From positions 2,108,001 through 2,172,000 of the forward strand of contig CAWHYG010000007.1 in assembly GCA_963833505.1 (NCBI GenBank): DNA of 64,000 nt, in the 5' to 3' direction. A program made the translations under genes and the position numbers. This document shows, piece by piece, positions 8,948 to 21,667 of the stretch. How positions within the stretch are numbered: the first letter of the stretch is position 1; every line of letters starts with the position of its first letter. The stretch comes from CAWHYG01 sp963833505. Its GTDB lineage: Bacteria > Eisenbacteria > RBG-16-71-46 > CAIMUX01. Under the pieces are notes generated by a model. It was given only the letters and a program-made list of their open reading frames with translations, had not been told where the DNA came from and made no database searches.

Positions 8948-10096
8948 CTAGAACAGCTCCTCCTGCGCGCTGGGACCGGGCCCGCTGCGGTCAACGCCGA
9001 GAACCCGATAAGTCTCCGCCGTGGCGGCGCGCCCGAGCCGGGTGCGCTGGAGCAATCCCTGCTGCACCAGATAGGGCTCGTGGACCTCCTCAAGCGTGTC
9101 CGCCTCTTCGCCCACCGCGGCGGCCAGGGAGCTGAGCCCGACCGGCCCTCCGCCGAAACGGCGGACCACCACCTCGAGAATCCTCCGGTCCATCTCGTCC
9201 AGGCCCTGCTCGTCCACGTCGAGCAGCGCCAGGGCCTCGCGGGCCCAATCGAGATTGACCCGGCCGTCCCCGCGCACCTGCGCGTAGTCGCGCACCCGCC
9301 GCAGGAGGCGATTGGCGATGCGGGGCGTTCCCCGGCTTCGCCGCGCGATCTCGTCCAGCGCCTCCCCGTCGATCGTGACCTGGAGGATGCGCGCGGTCCG
9401 GGCGAGGATCGTTGCCAGGTCGCTCGCCGGATAAAAATCGACCCGCCCCGACATACCGAACCGGGAACGCAGCGGAGCGGTCAGGAGGCCGGCCCTCGTG
9501 GTGGCGCCGACCAGAGTGAACCGCTCGAGCTTGAGCTGAACGCTCCGGGCGCTCGGACCGCGGTCGAGAAGGATGTCGAGGCGGAAATCCTCCATGGCCG
9601 GGTAGAGATATTCCTCAATCGTTCGGTTCAACCGGTGAATCTCATCGATGAAGAGGAAGCCGCCCGGAGGCAGCGAAGTGAGAAGGCCGGCCAGGTCGCC
9701 GGCCCGATCCAGAGCGGGACCGCTGGTCTGCCGGATCTCGGCGTTCATTTCCCGGGCCAGAAGGAGGGCCAGGGTGGTCTTGCCGAGGCCCGGAGGTCCG
9801 GTCAGGAGCACATGTTCGAGCGGCTCCCCCCGCATCCGGGCCGCCTGGATGAGGATGCCGAGGTTTTCCCTGAGGCGGTTCTGGCCGACGAACTCCGTCA
9901 GGCTCTCGGGACGGAGACCGGTCTCCCAGGAGCGCTCCGCCTCCTGGGGATTCGGATCGGCCCAGGAGGCGCGACGGCCTTGCCGAGGACCAAGATCGGA
10001 GTCGGAATCGGGCACGGATCCGAACCTGCCTTTCGGAGTTCTCTGTATGAGACGGGCTTGATCGAGACCGTCCCGCCGGCCGGGGCAGCCTACCAT
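8948..10096 (-). CDS. ruvB: Holliday junction branch migration ATPase RuvB
   Basis: RuvB is the hexameric AAA+ motor that drives branch migration with RuvA. Visible features are LRPESLTEFVGQ (residues 61-71), Walker A GPPGLGKTT (100-108), Walker B FLFIDEIHRL (148-156), sensor region LVGATTRAG, arginine-finger region LRSRFG, and the C-terminal winged helix with GLDEMDRRIL and GGGPVGLSSLAAA. From ATG 10096 the product is 382 residues, about 40 longer than usual at the N-terminus. A GTG at about 10006 would remove part of that extension; no start has a good ribosome site. ruvA and ruvC are not in the window. queA follows on the same strand after a 1.7 kb decay zone, an echo of the common ruv-queA order. 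Confidence 0.95.
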   Translation of the reverse strand: MVGCPGRRDGLDQARLIQRTPKGRFGSVPDSDSDLGPRQGRRASWADPNPQEAERSWETGLRPESLTEFVGQNRLRENLGILIQAARMRGEPLEHVLLTGPPGLGKTTLALLLAREMNAEIRQTSGPALDRAGDLAGLLTSLPPGGFLFIDEIHRLNRTIEEYLYPAMEDFRLDILLDRGPSARSVQLKLERFTLVGATTRAGLLTAPLRSRFGMSGRVDFYPASDLATILARTARILQVTIDGEALDEIARRSRGTPRIANRLLRRVRDYAQVRGDGRVNLDWAREALALLDVDEQGLDEMDRRILEVVVRRFGGGPVGLSSLAAAVGEEADTLEEVHEPYLVQQGLLQRTRLGRAATAETYRVLGVDRSGPGPSAQEELF

Positions 10097-10333
10097 GCGG
10101 ACAGGCCGCGGGCCAAGCCGGTCGGAAGCGCCGGTTCCTCAAGGGCCTCTGGAGAAGGGCCGATATCGGGAAAGACGACTTATTCCGGACCGGGGAAAGA
10201 CCGGTTGACCCTTCTTTCGCCCCGTCGCAAGAATGAGCGGGGGCAGCGGCGGGTTCGATAGCGAGAGACGCGCGCGGCGCGATCGCAGCCATGATCAGCG
10301 GGCCGACGGTGCGGTCCAGAAGGATGAGGATCC

Positions 10334-12379
<2,046 letters not shown>

Positions 12380-12436
12380 GGGGTCCGGGTCCGCCCGCGC
12401 CGGCGCCGCGAGGCTCCCACCGGCGGACCAGGCGTT

Positions 12437-12503
12437 GATCCGGGCTCAAGAAGCGCCCGGGCCGAGGGATGATCCGAGCCCGGGAACGCCCGGGCCGAGG
12501 GAA
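12437..12503 (+). repeat. Tandem 33/34-bp repeat between prkA and the yeaH-like gene
   Basis: Two adjacent units (12437-12470 and 12471-12503) both begin GATCCG and end GCCCGGGCCGAGGGA. The second supplies the purine-rich ribosome site ahead of the ATG at 12509; the first is a duplicate of it. Each unit contains CCCGGG and can form short hairpins. Confidence 0.75.
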
Positions 12504-12508
12504 GAGCC

Positions 12509-13608
<1,100 letters not shown>

Positions 13609-13612
<4 letters not shown>

Positions 13613-15090
13613 ACCTGACCAGCGAGCTGCAGAAGGCCCGCGATGAGATCCGGGAGGTGGCGCGCGGCTACGACCTCGACTTCTTCGAGGTGATCTTCGA
13701 GCTGGTCTCGTGGGAGGAGATGAACGAGGTCGCGGCCTTCGGCGGATTTCCCATCCGCTATCCCCACTGGCGCCACGGGATGGAATTCGAACGGCTGACC
13801 AAGGGCCACACCTACGGGCTCTCCAAGATCTACGAGCTGGTGGTGAACAACGATCCCTGCTTCGCCTATCTCCAGGAAGCCAACGAGATGGTGGACCAGA
13901 AGCTGGTCATGTCCCACGTCTACGGCCACTGCGATTTCTTCAAGAACAACGTCTTCTTCGCCCATACCAACCGCAAGATGGTCGATGCGATGGCCGGCCA
14001 CGGCCTTCTGGTCCGGCGGTACACGGACCGCTACGGCCAGGACAAGGTCGAGGCCTTCCTCGACGCCGTCCTCTCCCTCGAGGACCTGATCGATCCCAAT
14101 CGCGTCTTCCTCGAGCCGCGCCGGGCCCCCGAACCGGAATCGGAGGATCTGGAACGGACGGCGGAACCGCTCCCCCGTTTCCGCTCGAAGGAGTACCTCG
14201 ACTCGTTCATCAATCCGCCCCGGTACCTCGAGGAGCAGCGCCGGCGACGCGAGGACGAGCGGCAAAGGAGGCGGCGGTTTCCGGAACGGCCGGAACGCGA
14301 CATCCTGCTCTTCCTGGTCCAACACGCCCCCCTGGACCGCTGGCAGCAGGATCTGATCGAGATGGTCCGGGACGAGGCCTACTACTTCCTGCCCCAGATG
14401 CAGACCAAGATCATGAACGAGGGCTGGGCCAGCTACTGGCACTCCAAGATCATGACCGAGAAGATCCTGCACGATTCGGAGATCGTGGACTACGCCGACC
14501 ACTGCTCCGGGGTGTTCGCCATGCGGCCCGGCACCTTCAACCCCTACAAGGTCGGCCTCGAGCTGTGGCGGGACATCGAGCAGCGCTGGGATCGCGGCCA
14601 GTTCGGCAAGGAATGGGAGGAGTGCGATTCCTACGAGGAGAAGGTCCGCTGGGATTCCGGCGCCCGCAAGGGACGCGAGAAGATCTTCGAAGTGCGGCAG
14701 TTGTACAACGACGTCACCTTCATCGACACCTTCCTGACCCCGGACTTCTGCGACCGGACGCAGCTCTTCGTCTACAAGTGGAACGAGCGGACCCGGCGGT
14801 ATGAGATCTCCGACCGCGAGTTCGCCTCGATCAAGCAGCAGCTCCTCTTCTCGCTTACGAACCACGGCCAGCCCATCATCCGGGTCGAAGACGCCAACTT
14901 CGACAACCGCGGCGAGCTGCTCCTGGCCCACGACTACCAGGGCATCGACCTCGACCTGGGCTACGCCCGCGACACCCTCCGGAACCTCCAGCGCATCTGG
15001 GGACGCCCGGTGAACATCCGCACCGTCCTGGGAGAGAAGGAGAAGATCCTCACCCACGATGGCAAGGAGTTCAAGGAGAAGGGATCCTGA
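13609..15090 (+). CDS. spoVR: SpoVR family protein
   Basis: 493 residues, normal for SpoVR/YcgB. Family signatures are FEVIFELVSWEEMNEVAAFG, FPIRYPHWRHGMEFE, NNDPCFAYLQEAN, VMSHVYGHCDFFKNN, QTKIMNEGWASYWHSKIM and GMRPGTFNPYK-like MRPGTFNPYKVG. SpoVR is needed for spore cortex formation in Bacillus, but homologues occur widely in non-spore-formers together with PrkA and YeaH. The start ATG overlaps the upstream stop by 4 bp. It is the last gene of the triad. Its molecular activity is not established. Confidence 0.93.
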
Positions 15091-15101
15091 CCCGCGGCCT
15101 A

Positions 15102-15137
15102 TTGACCCCGGGGCGAGTCCGTCTTACAATGTAAGAC
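15102..15137 (+). promoter_or_regulatory. Sigma70-type promoter with palindromic operator, leaderless start
   Basis: TTGACC at 15102-15107 and TACAAT at 15125-15130 are separated by 17 nt. The -10 lies inside a perfect 7-bp inverted repeat, GTCTTAC-AAT-GTAAGAC (15121-15137), which abuts the antitoxin ATG at 15138. The expected start point falls at about 15137, so the mRNA would be leaderless. The palindrome is the natural binding site for the RHH antitoxin (autorepression, inferred). Confidence 0.75.
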
Positions 15138-15356
15138 ATGAGCAACTCCATCACCATTCGATTGGACCCGGGCCTGAGTCAGCTTCTGGACCGCCTCGTG
15201 AAACAGACGGGGCGCACGAGGAGCGAGATCGTCCGCGAAGCGCTGGAACGGCAGCTGAGCCTGCTGCGCTTCGAGCAGATCCGTCGGCAGGTGCTTCCGT
15301 TCGCCGAGGCGAGAGGTTACCTGATGGACGAGGATGTGGCCCGGGACGTGTCTTGA
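15138..15356 (+). CDS. Ribbon-helix-helix (CopG/RHH) antitoxin
   Basis: 72 residues. The N-terminus SNSITIRLDPGLSQLLDRL and the following GRTRSEIVREALERQL form the beta-strand/helix/helix of an RHH repressor. The C-terminal half (FAEARGYLMDEDVARDVS) would bind and neutralise the toxin. It overlaps the downstream PIN gene. RHH antitoxins of this kind dimerise on a palindrome in their own promoter, and a perfect one is present directly upstream. Confidence 0.9.
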   Translation: MSNSITIRLDPGLSQLLDRLVKQTGRTRSEIVREALERQLSLLRFEQIRRQVLPFAEARGYLMDEDVARDVS

Positions 15357-15766
15357 GGGTGTTCCTGGACACCAACGTCCTCGTGAGCGCATTCGCCACC
15401 CGGGGGCTGTCCGCTGATGTCCTGCGACATGTGCTCGCAGAGCATCATTCGGTTGTCGCCGAGATCGTCCTCCGGGGGCTTCGGAAGGTCTTGCGGGTGA
15501 AGCTGAAGCTGCCGCCTGCAACCATCGCATCCATCGAGGAGCTGCTTCGAGAGCAAGAGGTGATACCCAAGCCGAAGGCGCCCTCAACCATTGAGGTGCG
15601 AGATCCCGATGATCGTTGGGTGTTGGCCAGCGCGATCGCCGGGCGCGCGGACGTGCTGGTGACGGGCGACCGCGACCTGCTGGCAATCGCGCCTGGCTCG
15701 CCCATTCCGATCGTGGATCCGAGGGGCTTCTGGCTCCTGCTACGCAAGAGTCCTCATTCTCGGTGA
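15353..15766 (+). CDS. PIN-domain toxin (putative RNase)
   Basis: About 137 residues from the TTG at 15353, which overlaps the antitoxin stop by 4 bp (TTGA); a GTG at 15359 is the alternative. PIN active-site acids are visible: VFLDTNVLVSAF near the N-terminus, VAEIVLRGL, RDPDDRWVLASA and LVTGDRDLL. The last 30 residues (PIPIVDPRGFWLLL) match the usual PIN end. It is likely a Mg-dependent endoribonuclease held inactive by the RHH partner. Confidence 0.88.
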   Translation: MRVFLDTNVLVSAFATRGLSADVLRHVLAEHHSVVAEIVLRGLRKVLRVKLKLPPATIASIEELLREQEVIPKPKAPSTIEVRDPDDRWVLASAIAGRADVLVTGDRDLLAIAPGSPIPIVDPRGFWLLLRKSPHSR

Positions 15767-15877
15767 CTGCGAGTCCACTGGTCCATCGGAGATTGGGAAG
15801 CCAGACCAGGGAACAGGATCGCGGCTCGCAGGCCCGCGCCGATAGGGTTTAGCGGGCCCAAGTCCTACGAATGGCGT

Positions 15878-17994
15878 CTACTCCCCCTCGAACATCGCTC
15901 CGTATTCCCGGTCCGTCAGGATCCGGAACGGCGCCTCCGCCGTGACGGAACGTTGCGCCACCGTGTCGGTCACGGTCAGCACGACCGCGTATTCCCCCGG
16001 ATCCAGTCCCTTGACCTCCGCCACGAACGCGGAGGATCCGGTGGCGTAGCGCGCCAGCGGCATCCGGCTCTCCGGGAAGGTCGACTGGCAGGAAATTCCG
16101 ATCGCTGAGGGTGACGCCTCCCATCGTGGTTCCGAGGCGGCCCAGGCGGAGGGCCGGATCCAGTTGGTTACCGGCCGCCGCGTCCTCCGTCCAGGCGAGC
16201 GCCCAGGCGCGAGGCAGCACGGCATATTCCGTCTGGTAGGAGGCCTGTCCGGTCGCATCCGGCGTCAGGTTGTAGATCTCGAACAGGACCATGAGCTTGC
16301 CGTCGCGCAGCACGATGCCGCCGGGATTCGGGGCCCGCGCCGCGTTCTCTTCGGCTTCGCCCTGTCCGGGCAGCGCCAGTCGCAGCTCGCTCACCATGAG
16401 GGAGTCTCCGCTCAGGTCCCGAACCGACAAGGGGAAGTTGAACGTGCCCTGGCGCGACGGAGCGTGGATCTCGACCGAAGCGGTGTATTGCCCCGGGTCG
16501 AGATTGGCGCTTCCGGAAGTGACCGCCATGCCGCGGCCGTTGGTGTAGAAGTGCACGATCATGTCGGGCTCGAGCGGACCTTCCTTCAGGACCAGAGGCC
16601 GCGCCGCGGCATCGATCAGGCTGAGCTTGATCGAGGAGTTGTTCCACCAGTCCGCGTCCGCCGCCCAGGCCGGAAGAGCGACGAAGAGCGATTCCCTGGT
16701 CTTGCCCTCCTTGGCGCGCATTCCCGCGCCGGAGGCGAAACAGATCCGGATTTCGCCCGGCTGGGCGCCGAAGGTGACGGAGGGGATGTTCGCCCGCGCC
16801 TCGCCCACGGCGGCCGGCGAGACGTTCTCGAACTGGTCCTGCAGCGTGCGGTCGACGAAGGCGAACTGCAGCACCCGTCCGTTCCAGGAGTAGGCCCAGG
16901 TCTGCGTCGGAGCCAGGAACGGCAGGGACAAGGACTGGCTCGTATCGTGGTGGATCCGCGCATCGAGCCGCGTGTCCTGTTGCACGTCCGCCGTTCCCCC
17001 CTCGAAGGTCGCCTGCGTATAGACCTCGGCCTGGGGAGGGCCGTAGCGCACGAAGATTTCGCCGCGGGGGGTCTCCCAGCCGTGGAGCCCGCGGCCCGGA
17101 TCGCCGTAGTAGAAGTCGGCCAGGGTCATCCGCTTCCAGTACTCGAGCTCGGTTTCATTCAAGAGTGTGAGCGGGCTGGGATCCATCATCACCCAGTAGG
17201 CGCGGATGGCGCCGACGCGATCCGAGGGCGCCAGCGACGCGATCCGCGCCAGCGTGGAATCGGGAGCGTGATACCGGGGAGTCACGTACGCTTCCTTGAC
17301 CTCGACCGGAGCCCCGAGCAAAGCGGCCCGGAAACAGCTATCCGCGCGATCCGGATCCCCGAGATCGAGCCAATGGACGCCTTCCAGGAAGCGCGCCGGC
17401 AGATCCGCCGGGTTCCGTTCGAGGATGGAAACCGCGCAGCGGCATCCCTCCGCGCTCTTGAGCGCCGCGTCGGTCGGATCCATCTCCCGATCGAGGCAGA
17501 GGAGCAGCGATTTCTCGAAGAGAAGGTCGCGGTTTTCCGGAACGCCCTCGAGGCCCAGCGTCACGACCGACAGGGCTTCGGTCACAATCCCGAGATCGCG
17601 GATGCGCAGGGCGCTCCGCAGGAGAAGATCGGCATACTGGATCCTCGCATCGACCGAGGTCGGATCGAGACGGAGGGCCTTCTTGAATTCTTCGGCCGCG
17701 TCCGAGCGCCGGCCGCCTTCCAAGTAGGTGCGGGCGATCTCCATGTGATAGCGCGGGGTCTCATAGTATCTCACCCGGATCTGCTGAAAGACCCCGAGCG
17801 CCTTCAGCCGTCCGTCCATGGTCCCGGTGTTCCGGAGCGCGAGGGCCAGCAGGAACCGGATCGAATCGGGATTGGACGAGGATTTCATTCTGGTCTTCGA
17901 GCTGGCGGACTTGGGGCAGATCGTCGAGCTTCGGTCCCGCCAGAGCGCTCGTCGCAATCGCGCCCAGCAGGCAGGCGATGGGAAACCAGCGCAT
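15878..17994 (-). pseudogene. GWxTD-domain secreted protein, two frameshifts
   Basis: The product would be about 705 residues read across three frames. Start ATG 17994 has GGGAG 7 nt upstream and a signal peptide (MRWFPIACLLGAIATSALAG). Near 17880 one extra base moves the frame into a long section with TPR-like helices (GRRSDAAEEFKKALRLDPTS), GLHGWETPRGEIFVRYGPPQ (the GWxTD motif with D replaced by P), and beta-rich domains. Near 16070 a second extra base is needed to reach the natural end (SSAFVAEVKGLDPGEYAVVL to YGAMFEGE). Both shifts need one base removed. Coding character is intact throughout, so recent mutation or sequence error is as likely as true decay. GWxTD proteins are exported proteins of unclear function in FCB and Acidobacteria genomes. 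Confidence 0.8.
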
Positions 17995-18145
17995 GATCGC
18001 TCTCCCTTGGCGCCGGCCCGGCACCGGCGCCGAAGAGATACTACCAGCCGTGAGAGCTGCCGGGCAACTGCGCCGGCGAAGGCGAGTTTGCGGTTCCCTC
18101 CGGATCCGCTATGCTCGCCGGTCTATGCGAAGTCATGAGGGTCGG

Positions 18146-19240
18146 ATGAAGACACCGCACGCTTCCTCTGGTCGCGCCGCGCCCCCGGAGGACTGGCCCG
18201 CCTTTCTCGAATCCATCCCGGGAGGCGGGTTCTTCCATTCCGAGGAGCACGGCCGGCTGCTCGCCCTGAGCGGCTGGCGGGCGCAGGTGATCGCCGTCCG
18301 GCGCGGGGACCGCCTCGCCGGCGGCGCCGTGCTCGCAATCAAGCGCATTCCCGGCTCCCGCTATGGCATCGCCCAGGCGCCGCGCGGAATCCTGCTGGCG
18401 GAGTGGGCGGAAGAACCGGAGCTGAACGACGCACTGGCCGCGCTGCGCCGGGCCGCCCGGGCCGAGCGCGCCATCCTCATCGAGCTGGGCGCGATGGTCG
18501 TGCGCGCCCGCGAGGAGGTGCCGGAAGAGCGCGGATCCCGCATCTTCGAGGCCTTGCGCCGCGCCGGCTGCGAGCACCGGGAGAGCGCGGAGTGGAGCAC
18601 CTTCTGGATCGATCTTCAGAAGGACGACGACGCCATCCTCGCGGACATGTCGGCCGGAGCCCGGCGGCACATCCGCGCCGCCCAGCGCGCGGGCGTCCAG
18701 GTCATCGAGAGCCACGGCCCCTCCGATCTGGACACGCTCTACGACCTCCACCGGAAGCTCTACCAGACGAAAGGGCTCACCGTCACTCCAGAGGTGATCT
18801 TCGCCCGCGGCGTGCCCGCTCTCGTCGAAGCAGGCAAGGCCGGAGTCTTCTGGGCCGTCCGCGCCGGCACGGCCTTGAGCTGCGCCGTGATCAGCCTGAG
18901 CGGCACACCCCGCTATCTCTGGGGAGGGCGCGATCCCGCCTCCGCCGAAAGCGACGTCGCCAGCGGCTATCTGCTTCACTTCGGCATCATGCAGGCGCTT
19001 CGGGAGCGGGGCAAACGCATCTACGATCTGGGGGGCTCGCCCGCGGCGCAGTTGGATCCGTCGCATCCGAACTACGGCGTCTGGCGGTTCAAGCGGGGCA
19101 TCGGCGGTGTGCATGTCGACTTCGTCGAAGGATTTCGCCTGGTGCTCTCGCCCGCGCTGTGCCGCGTGTATGACACGGCCTTCCCGCTCTATCGGCGGCT
19201 CTTCCGGGTGTCACCGTTCCTGCCGCGCGGCGGGCGGTGA
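18146..19240 (+). CDS. FemAB/GNAT-type aminoacyl or acyl transferase
   Basis: 364 residues from ATG 18146 (GAGGG about 5 nt upstream; ATG 18125 is possible). The architecture is that of FemA/FemB-like proteins with two GNAT folds: GGGFFHSEEHGRLLALSGW near the start, then STFWIDLQKDDDAILADMS followed by ARRHIRAAQRAGVQVIES (the typical R..IR.A...GV element), and the end YDLGGSPAAQLDPSHPNYGV with FKRGIGG. Relatives add amino acids to peptidoglycan precursors or take part in exopolysaccharide modification. Its end lies 4 bp from the end of the convergent glycosyltransferase gene, so an envelope polysaccharide role is plausible. Confidence 0.85.
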   Translation: MKTPHASSGRAAPPEDWPAFLESIPGGGFFHSEEHGRLLALSGWRAQVIAVRRGDRLAGGAVLAIKRIPGSRYGIAQAPRGILLAEWAEEPELNDALAALRRAARAERAILIELGAMVVRAREEVPEERGSRIFEALRRAGCEHRESAEWSTFWIDLQKDDDAILADMSAGARRHIRAAQRAGVQVIESHGPSDLDTLYDLHRKLYQTKGLTVTPEVIFARGVPALVEAGKAGVFWAVRAGTALSCAVISLSGTPRYLWGGRDPASAESDVASGYLLHFGIMQALRERGKRIYDLGGSPAAQLDPSHPNYGVWRFKRGIGGVHVDFVEGFRLVLSPALCRVYDTAFPLYRRLFRVSPFLPRGGR

Positions 19241-19244
19241 AGGC

Positions 19245-21224
19245 TCACCGGGATCGGCGTTTCTCCTCCGATCGGAAGCGGCGCTTCCGCCCTCCGACCA
19301 GCTCCTCGTAGAGCGACTCGTATTGCCGCGTCATGCCCGGCTCGTCCATGGCCGACTCCGCGAACGCCCGGGCGCGGTTTGACAGCGTCTCGCGAAGCGC
19401 CGCATCGGTCACCAGGCGCTCCATGGCCCCGGCGAGCGCCTCCGCATCGCCGGGAGGCACCGGCAGCACGACGTCGCCGCCGTCGACGCTCGGCGGCAGG
19501 CCGAAACGGGTGGACACCGCCGGTTTGCCCAGGAGCAGGGCTTCGAGCAGCGCGTTCGACATCCCTTCAGCCAGCGACGAGAGAACGAACGCGTCGAAGC
19601 GCTCGAGGTATCCGGCCACGTTGGCCCGGTAGCCCACGAAGTGGACCGACGCGGAAAGGCCGAGGGTCACCACCATCGACTCGATGTGGGGAGGTCCGGG
19701 ATAGATCTCGCCGACCAGGACCAGATGGCACTCCGGATGCGCCCGCACGACGCGCTCAAAGGCGCGGATCAGCACATCGTGGCCCTTGATCGGACGGCTG
19801 TTCCCCACCGTGCCGAAGACGAACCCGCCGGCCACCCGCCGATCCAGGTCCGCGAGCAGCGCGTCCTCCGCCGGATTGGAGCGCCCGGTCAGCGTTTCCT
19901 TGGACTGCGCGTTCGGTATGACGACGACCTTGCCCTCCGGGGGGCGCTCCCATTTCCGGACCGAATCTCCGACCTGTTCCGACACGACGGCGATCCGATC
20001 GACCAGAGGGCTCGTGAGCCGGTAGATCCGATGGTGCAGGGGCGACTCCCATTCGTCCACGGTGCGCCGGCCGGTGATGACGGCGCGGGCTCCGCCCAAT
20101 CTCGCGGCCAGCGGGCCGAGCAGATTGTCAAAGAAGAGATACGACTGGACGACCTGCGTCTTCGTCCGTCGGATGCGCCCGGCCAGCCAGACCAGGCTTC
20201 GGAGCATTCTCCAGGAGTAGATCGACCGGATTCCGAGGCGGTGGACCTCGATGCCCAGGGCGGTGATGGAATCCTCGAGCGGACCGGTCTTGACCGCGAC
20301 GACCACCCAGGGGAGATACCGCGTCCGGTCGAGATTGCGCAGGAAGGCGTGAAGATGCACGGCGGTGCCGCAGCGCTCCAGTGAACCGATGACCAGGCAG
20401 ATCGGCGTCGGCGCTGCCGCTCGCGGCTCCGGACCGGTTGCTGGATGCTCGTAGCTGGCGACGTACTGAAAGCCCCACCAGCGGAAGAGCCAGGTCCTGG
20501 GCAAGGCTTCGGTCACGCGGTTGTTCCAGGACAACCACCGGTGCGGAAACAGGTCCGTGGGCAGAAAGGCGAAAGTCTGGGGCATGCCGTTCCGTTTCGA
20601 CAGACCGGCTGCACGCGCCAGGCGATCCATCCTCCAGGGGAATTGATGACGGATCGGGAGTCGTGCCACCCGGCGGCCGCGCAGTTCGTGGCCGACGCGG
20701 GCAACCAGACCGAGCGCGCTGGCGGTCCAGCTCGCCGGAGACAGTCGGTTCGGCATCGTCACGATCAGCGAGCCGCCGGGCTCGACCACGGAGGCCATTT
20801 CCCGGATCGCACGCGGCACGTCGGGCACGTATTCCAGCACGCCGTGGCAGAGCACAGCCGGCGCGGAGCCCTCCCGGAACGGAAGCCTCTGCGCGTCGCA
20901 TCGAACCAGACCGGCGAGGGCGCTCGACGCTCCCAGAAAGCTCCGAGTCCGATGGAGCATCTCCATCGAGAGATCCGACGCCACGACCGTCCAGCCGCGC
21001 TCGATCAGGTGATGCGCGGCGATTCCGGGCCCGCAGCCGACCTCGAGGATCCGCGTCGGCGGGCGGCGGAGCAGGGACATCACCTCCTGCATCTCGCCCA
21101 GGAAGGCGGGATCGCCGGAACGAGTCCGGCCATAGAAGTCCGCCCTGCGGTCGAAGGCCGCGGCCACGACGTTCACGGGCGGTGCGGCCTTCTCGGTCTG
21201 GGTGGTTCGCTCCGGCTCTGCCAT
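19245..21224 (-). CDS. Fused SAM methyltransferase and GT4 glycosyltransferase
   Basis: 659 residues. ATG 21224 has GAGGG 7 nt upstream. Residues 1-260 are a class I methyltransferase: motif I ILEVGCGPGIAAHHL (about 59-73), ASDLSMEML, CHGVLEYVPDVPRAIREM and a Pro-containing VTMPN. After a Pro/Ala linker (about 262-274) a family 4 glycosyltransferase begins (CLVIGSLERCGTAVHLHAF). It carries FGTVGNSRPIKGHDVLIRAF, HFVGYRANVAGYLERFDAFV and the EX7E-like donor site SSLAEGMSNALLEALLLGKP. Such domains normally act as separate proteins in glycolipid or capsule assembly; the single-chain fusion suggests successive steps on one glycan. The acceptor is unknown. Confidence 0.9.
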   Translation of the reverse strand: MAEPERTTQTEKAAPPVNVVAAAFDRRADFYGRTRSGDPAFLGEMQEVMSLLRRPPTRILEVGCGPGIAAHHLIERGWTVVASDLSMEMLHRTRSFLGASSALAGLVRCDAQRLPFREGSAPAVLCHGVLEYVPDVPRAIREMASVVEPGGSLIVTMPNRLSPASWTASALGLVARVGHELRGRRVARLPIRHQFPWRMDRLARAAGLSKRNGMPQTFAFLPTDLFPHRWLSWNNRVTEALPRTWLFRWWGFQYVASYEHPATGPEPRAAAPTPICLVIGSLERCGTAVHLHAFLRNLDRTRYLPWVVVAVKTGPLEDSITALGIEVHRLGIRSIYSWRMLRSLVWLAGRIRRTKTQVVQSYLFFDNLLGPLAARLGGARAVITGRRTVDEWESPLHHRIYRLTSPLVDRIAVVSEQVGDSVRKWERPPEGKVVVIPNAQSKETLTGRSNPAEDALLADLDRRVAGGFVFGTVGNSRPIKGHDVLIRAFERVVRAHPECHLVLVGEIYPGPPHIESMVVTLGLSASVHFVGYRANVAGYLERFDAFVLSSLAEGMSNALLEALLLGKPAVSTRFGLPPSVDGGDVVLPVPPGDAEALAGAMERLVTDAALRETLSNRARAFAESAMDEPGMTRQYESLYEELVGGRKRRFRSEEKRRSR

Positions 21225-21667
21225 GGGCACCCTCAGGGAGCTTCTTGGACGGATCCCCGGTTTTTGCGGGAGCCCGGCGTTCCGGCGGAACCCTTCAGCG
21301 GACCTCCCGCCGGCTCGGAAGGCCTTTCGCCCTGCTCAGGCCCGGCCCGCCGGACCTCAGAGCACTGTAGCGCACGGGAATCGTTCAGGTGCGTGGGATT
21401 TCTTCAATTGCGACGGTGAAGCGCGCCGCCTGCGCATGGGCGGCTCGGGCGGCGTGCGCTCTGTTCCGACAGGCGCTTCGGGCGCTTCGTGACAAACCCG
21501 GGCAAGAACTCGACCGACGGAGACGCTCCCTGCCGGCGCCATTGGCCCTCGTTCTGGATTTCCAATGGCCGTCCGAAGTGCTATCATTGTGATGCGCCGT
21601 AACGGAGCCCGCCTCCGTCACCGACGGTGTTGCCTGGAACTGGCGCCCATTTGAACGGAGGTGCCGC
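21225..21667. other. Intergenic between divergent genes
   Basis: 443 bp between the fusion gene (minus) and a secreted protein (plus). No gene is supported. A TATCAT near 21580-21590 could be a -10 box for the plus-strand gene, but no matching -35 was found. Confidence 0.4.

Noticed and set aside
16164..17996. 610-residue plus-strand open frame
   Set aside because: It is antisense to the GWxTD gene, whose frames have recognisable motifs; no start signal or family for the plus frame.
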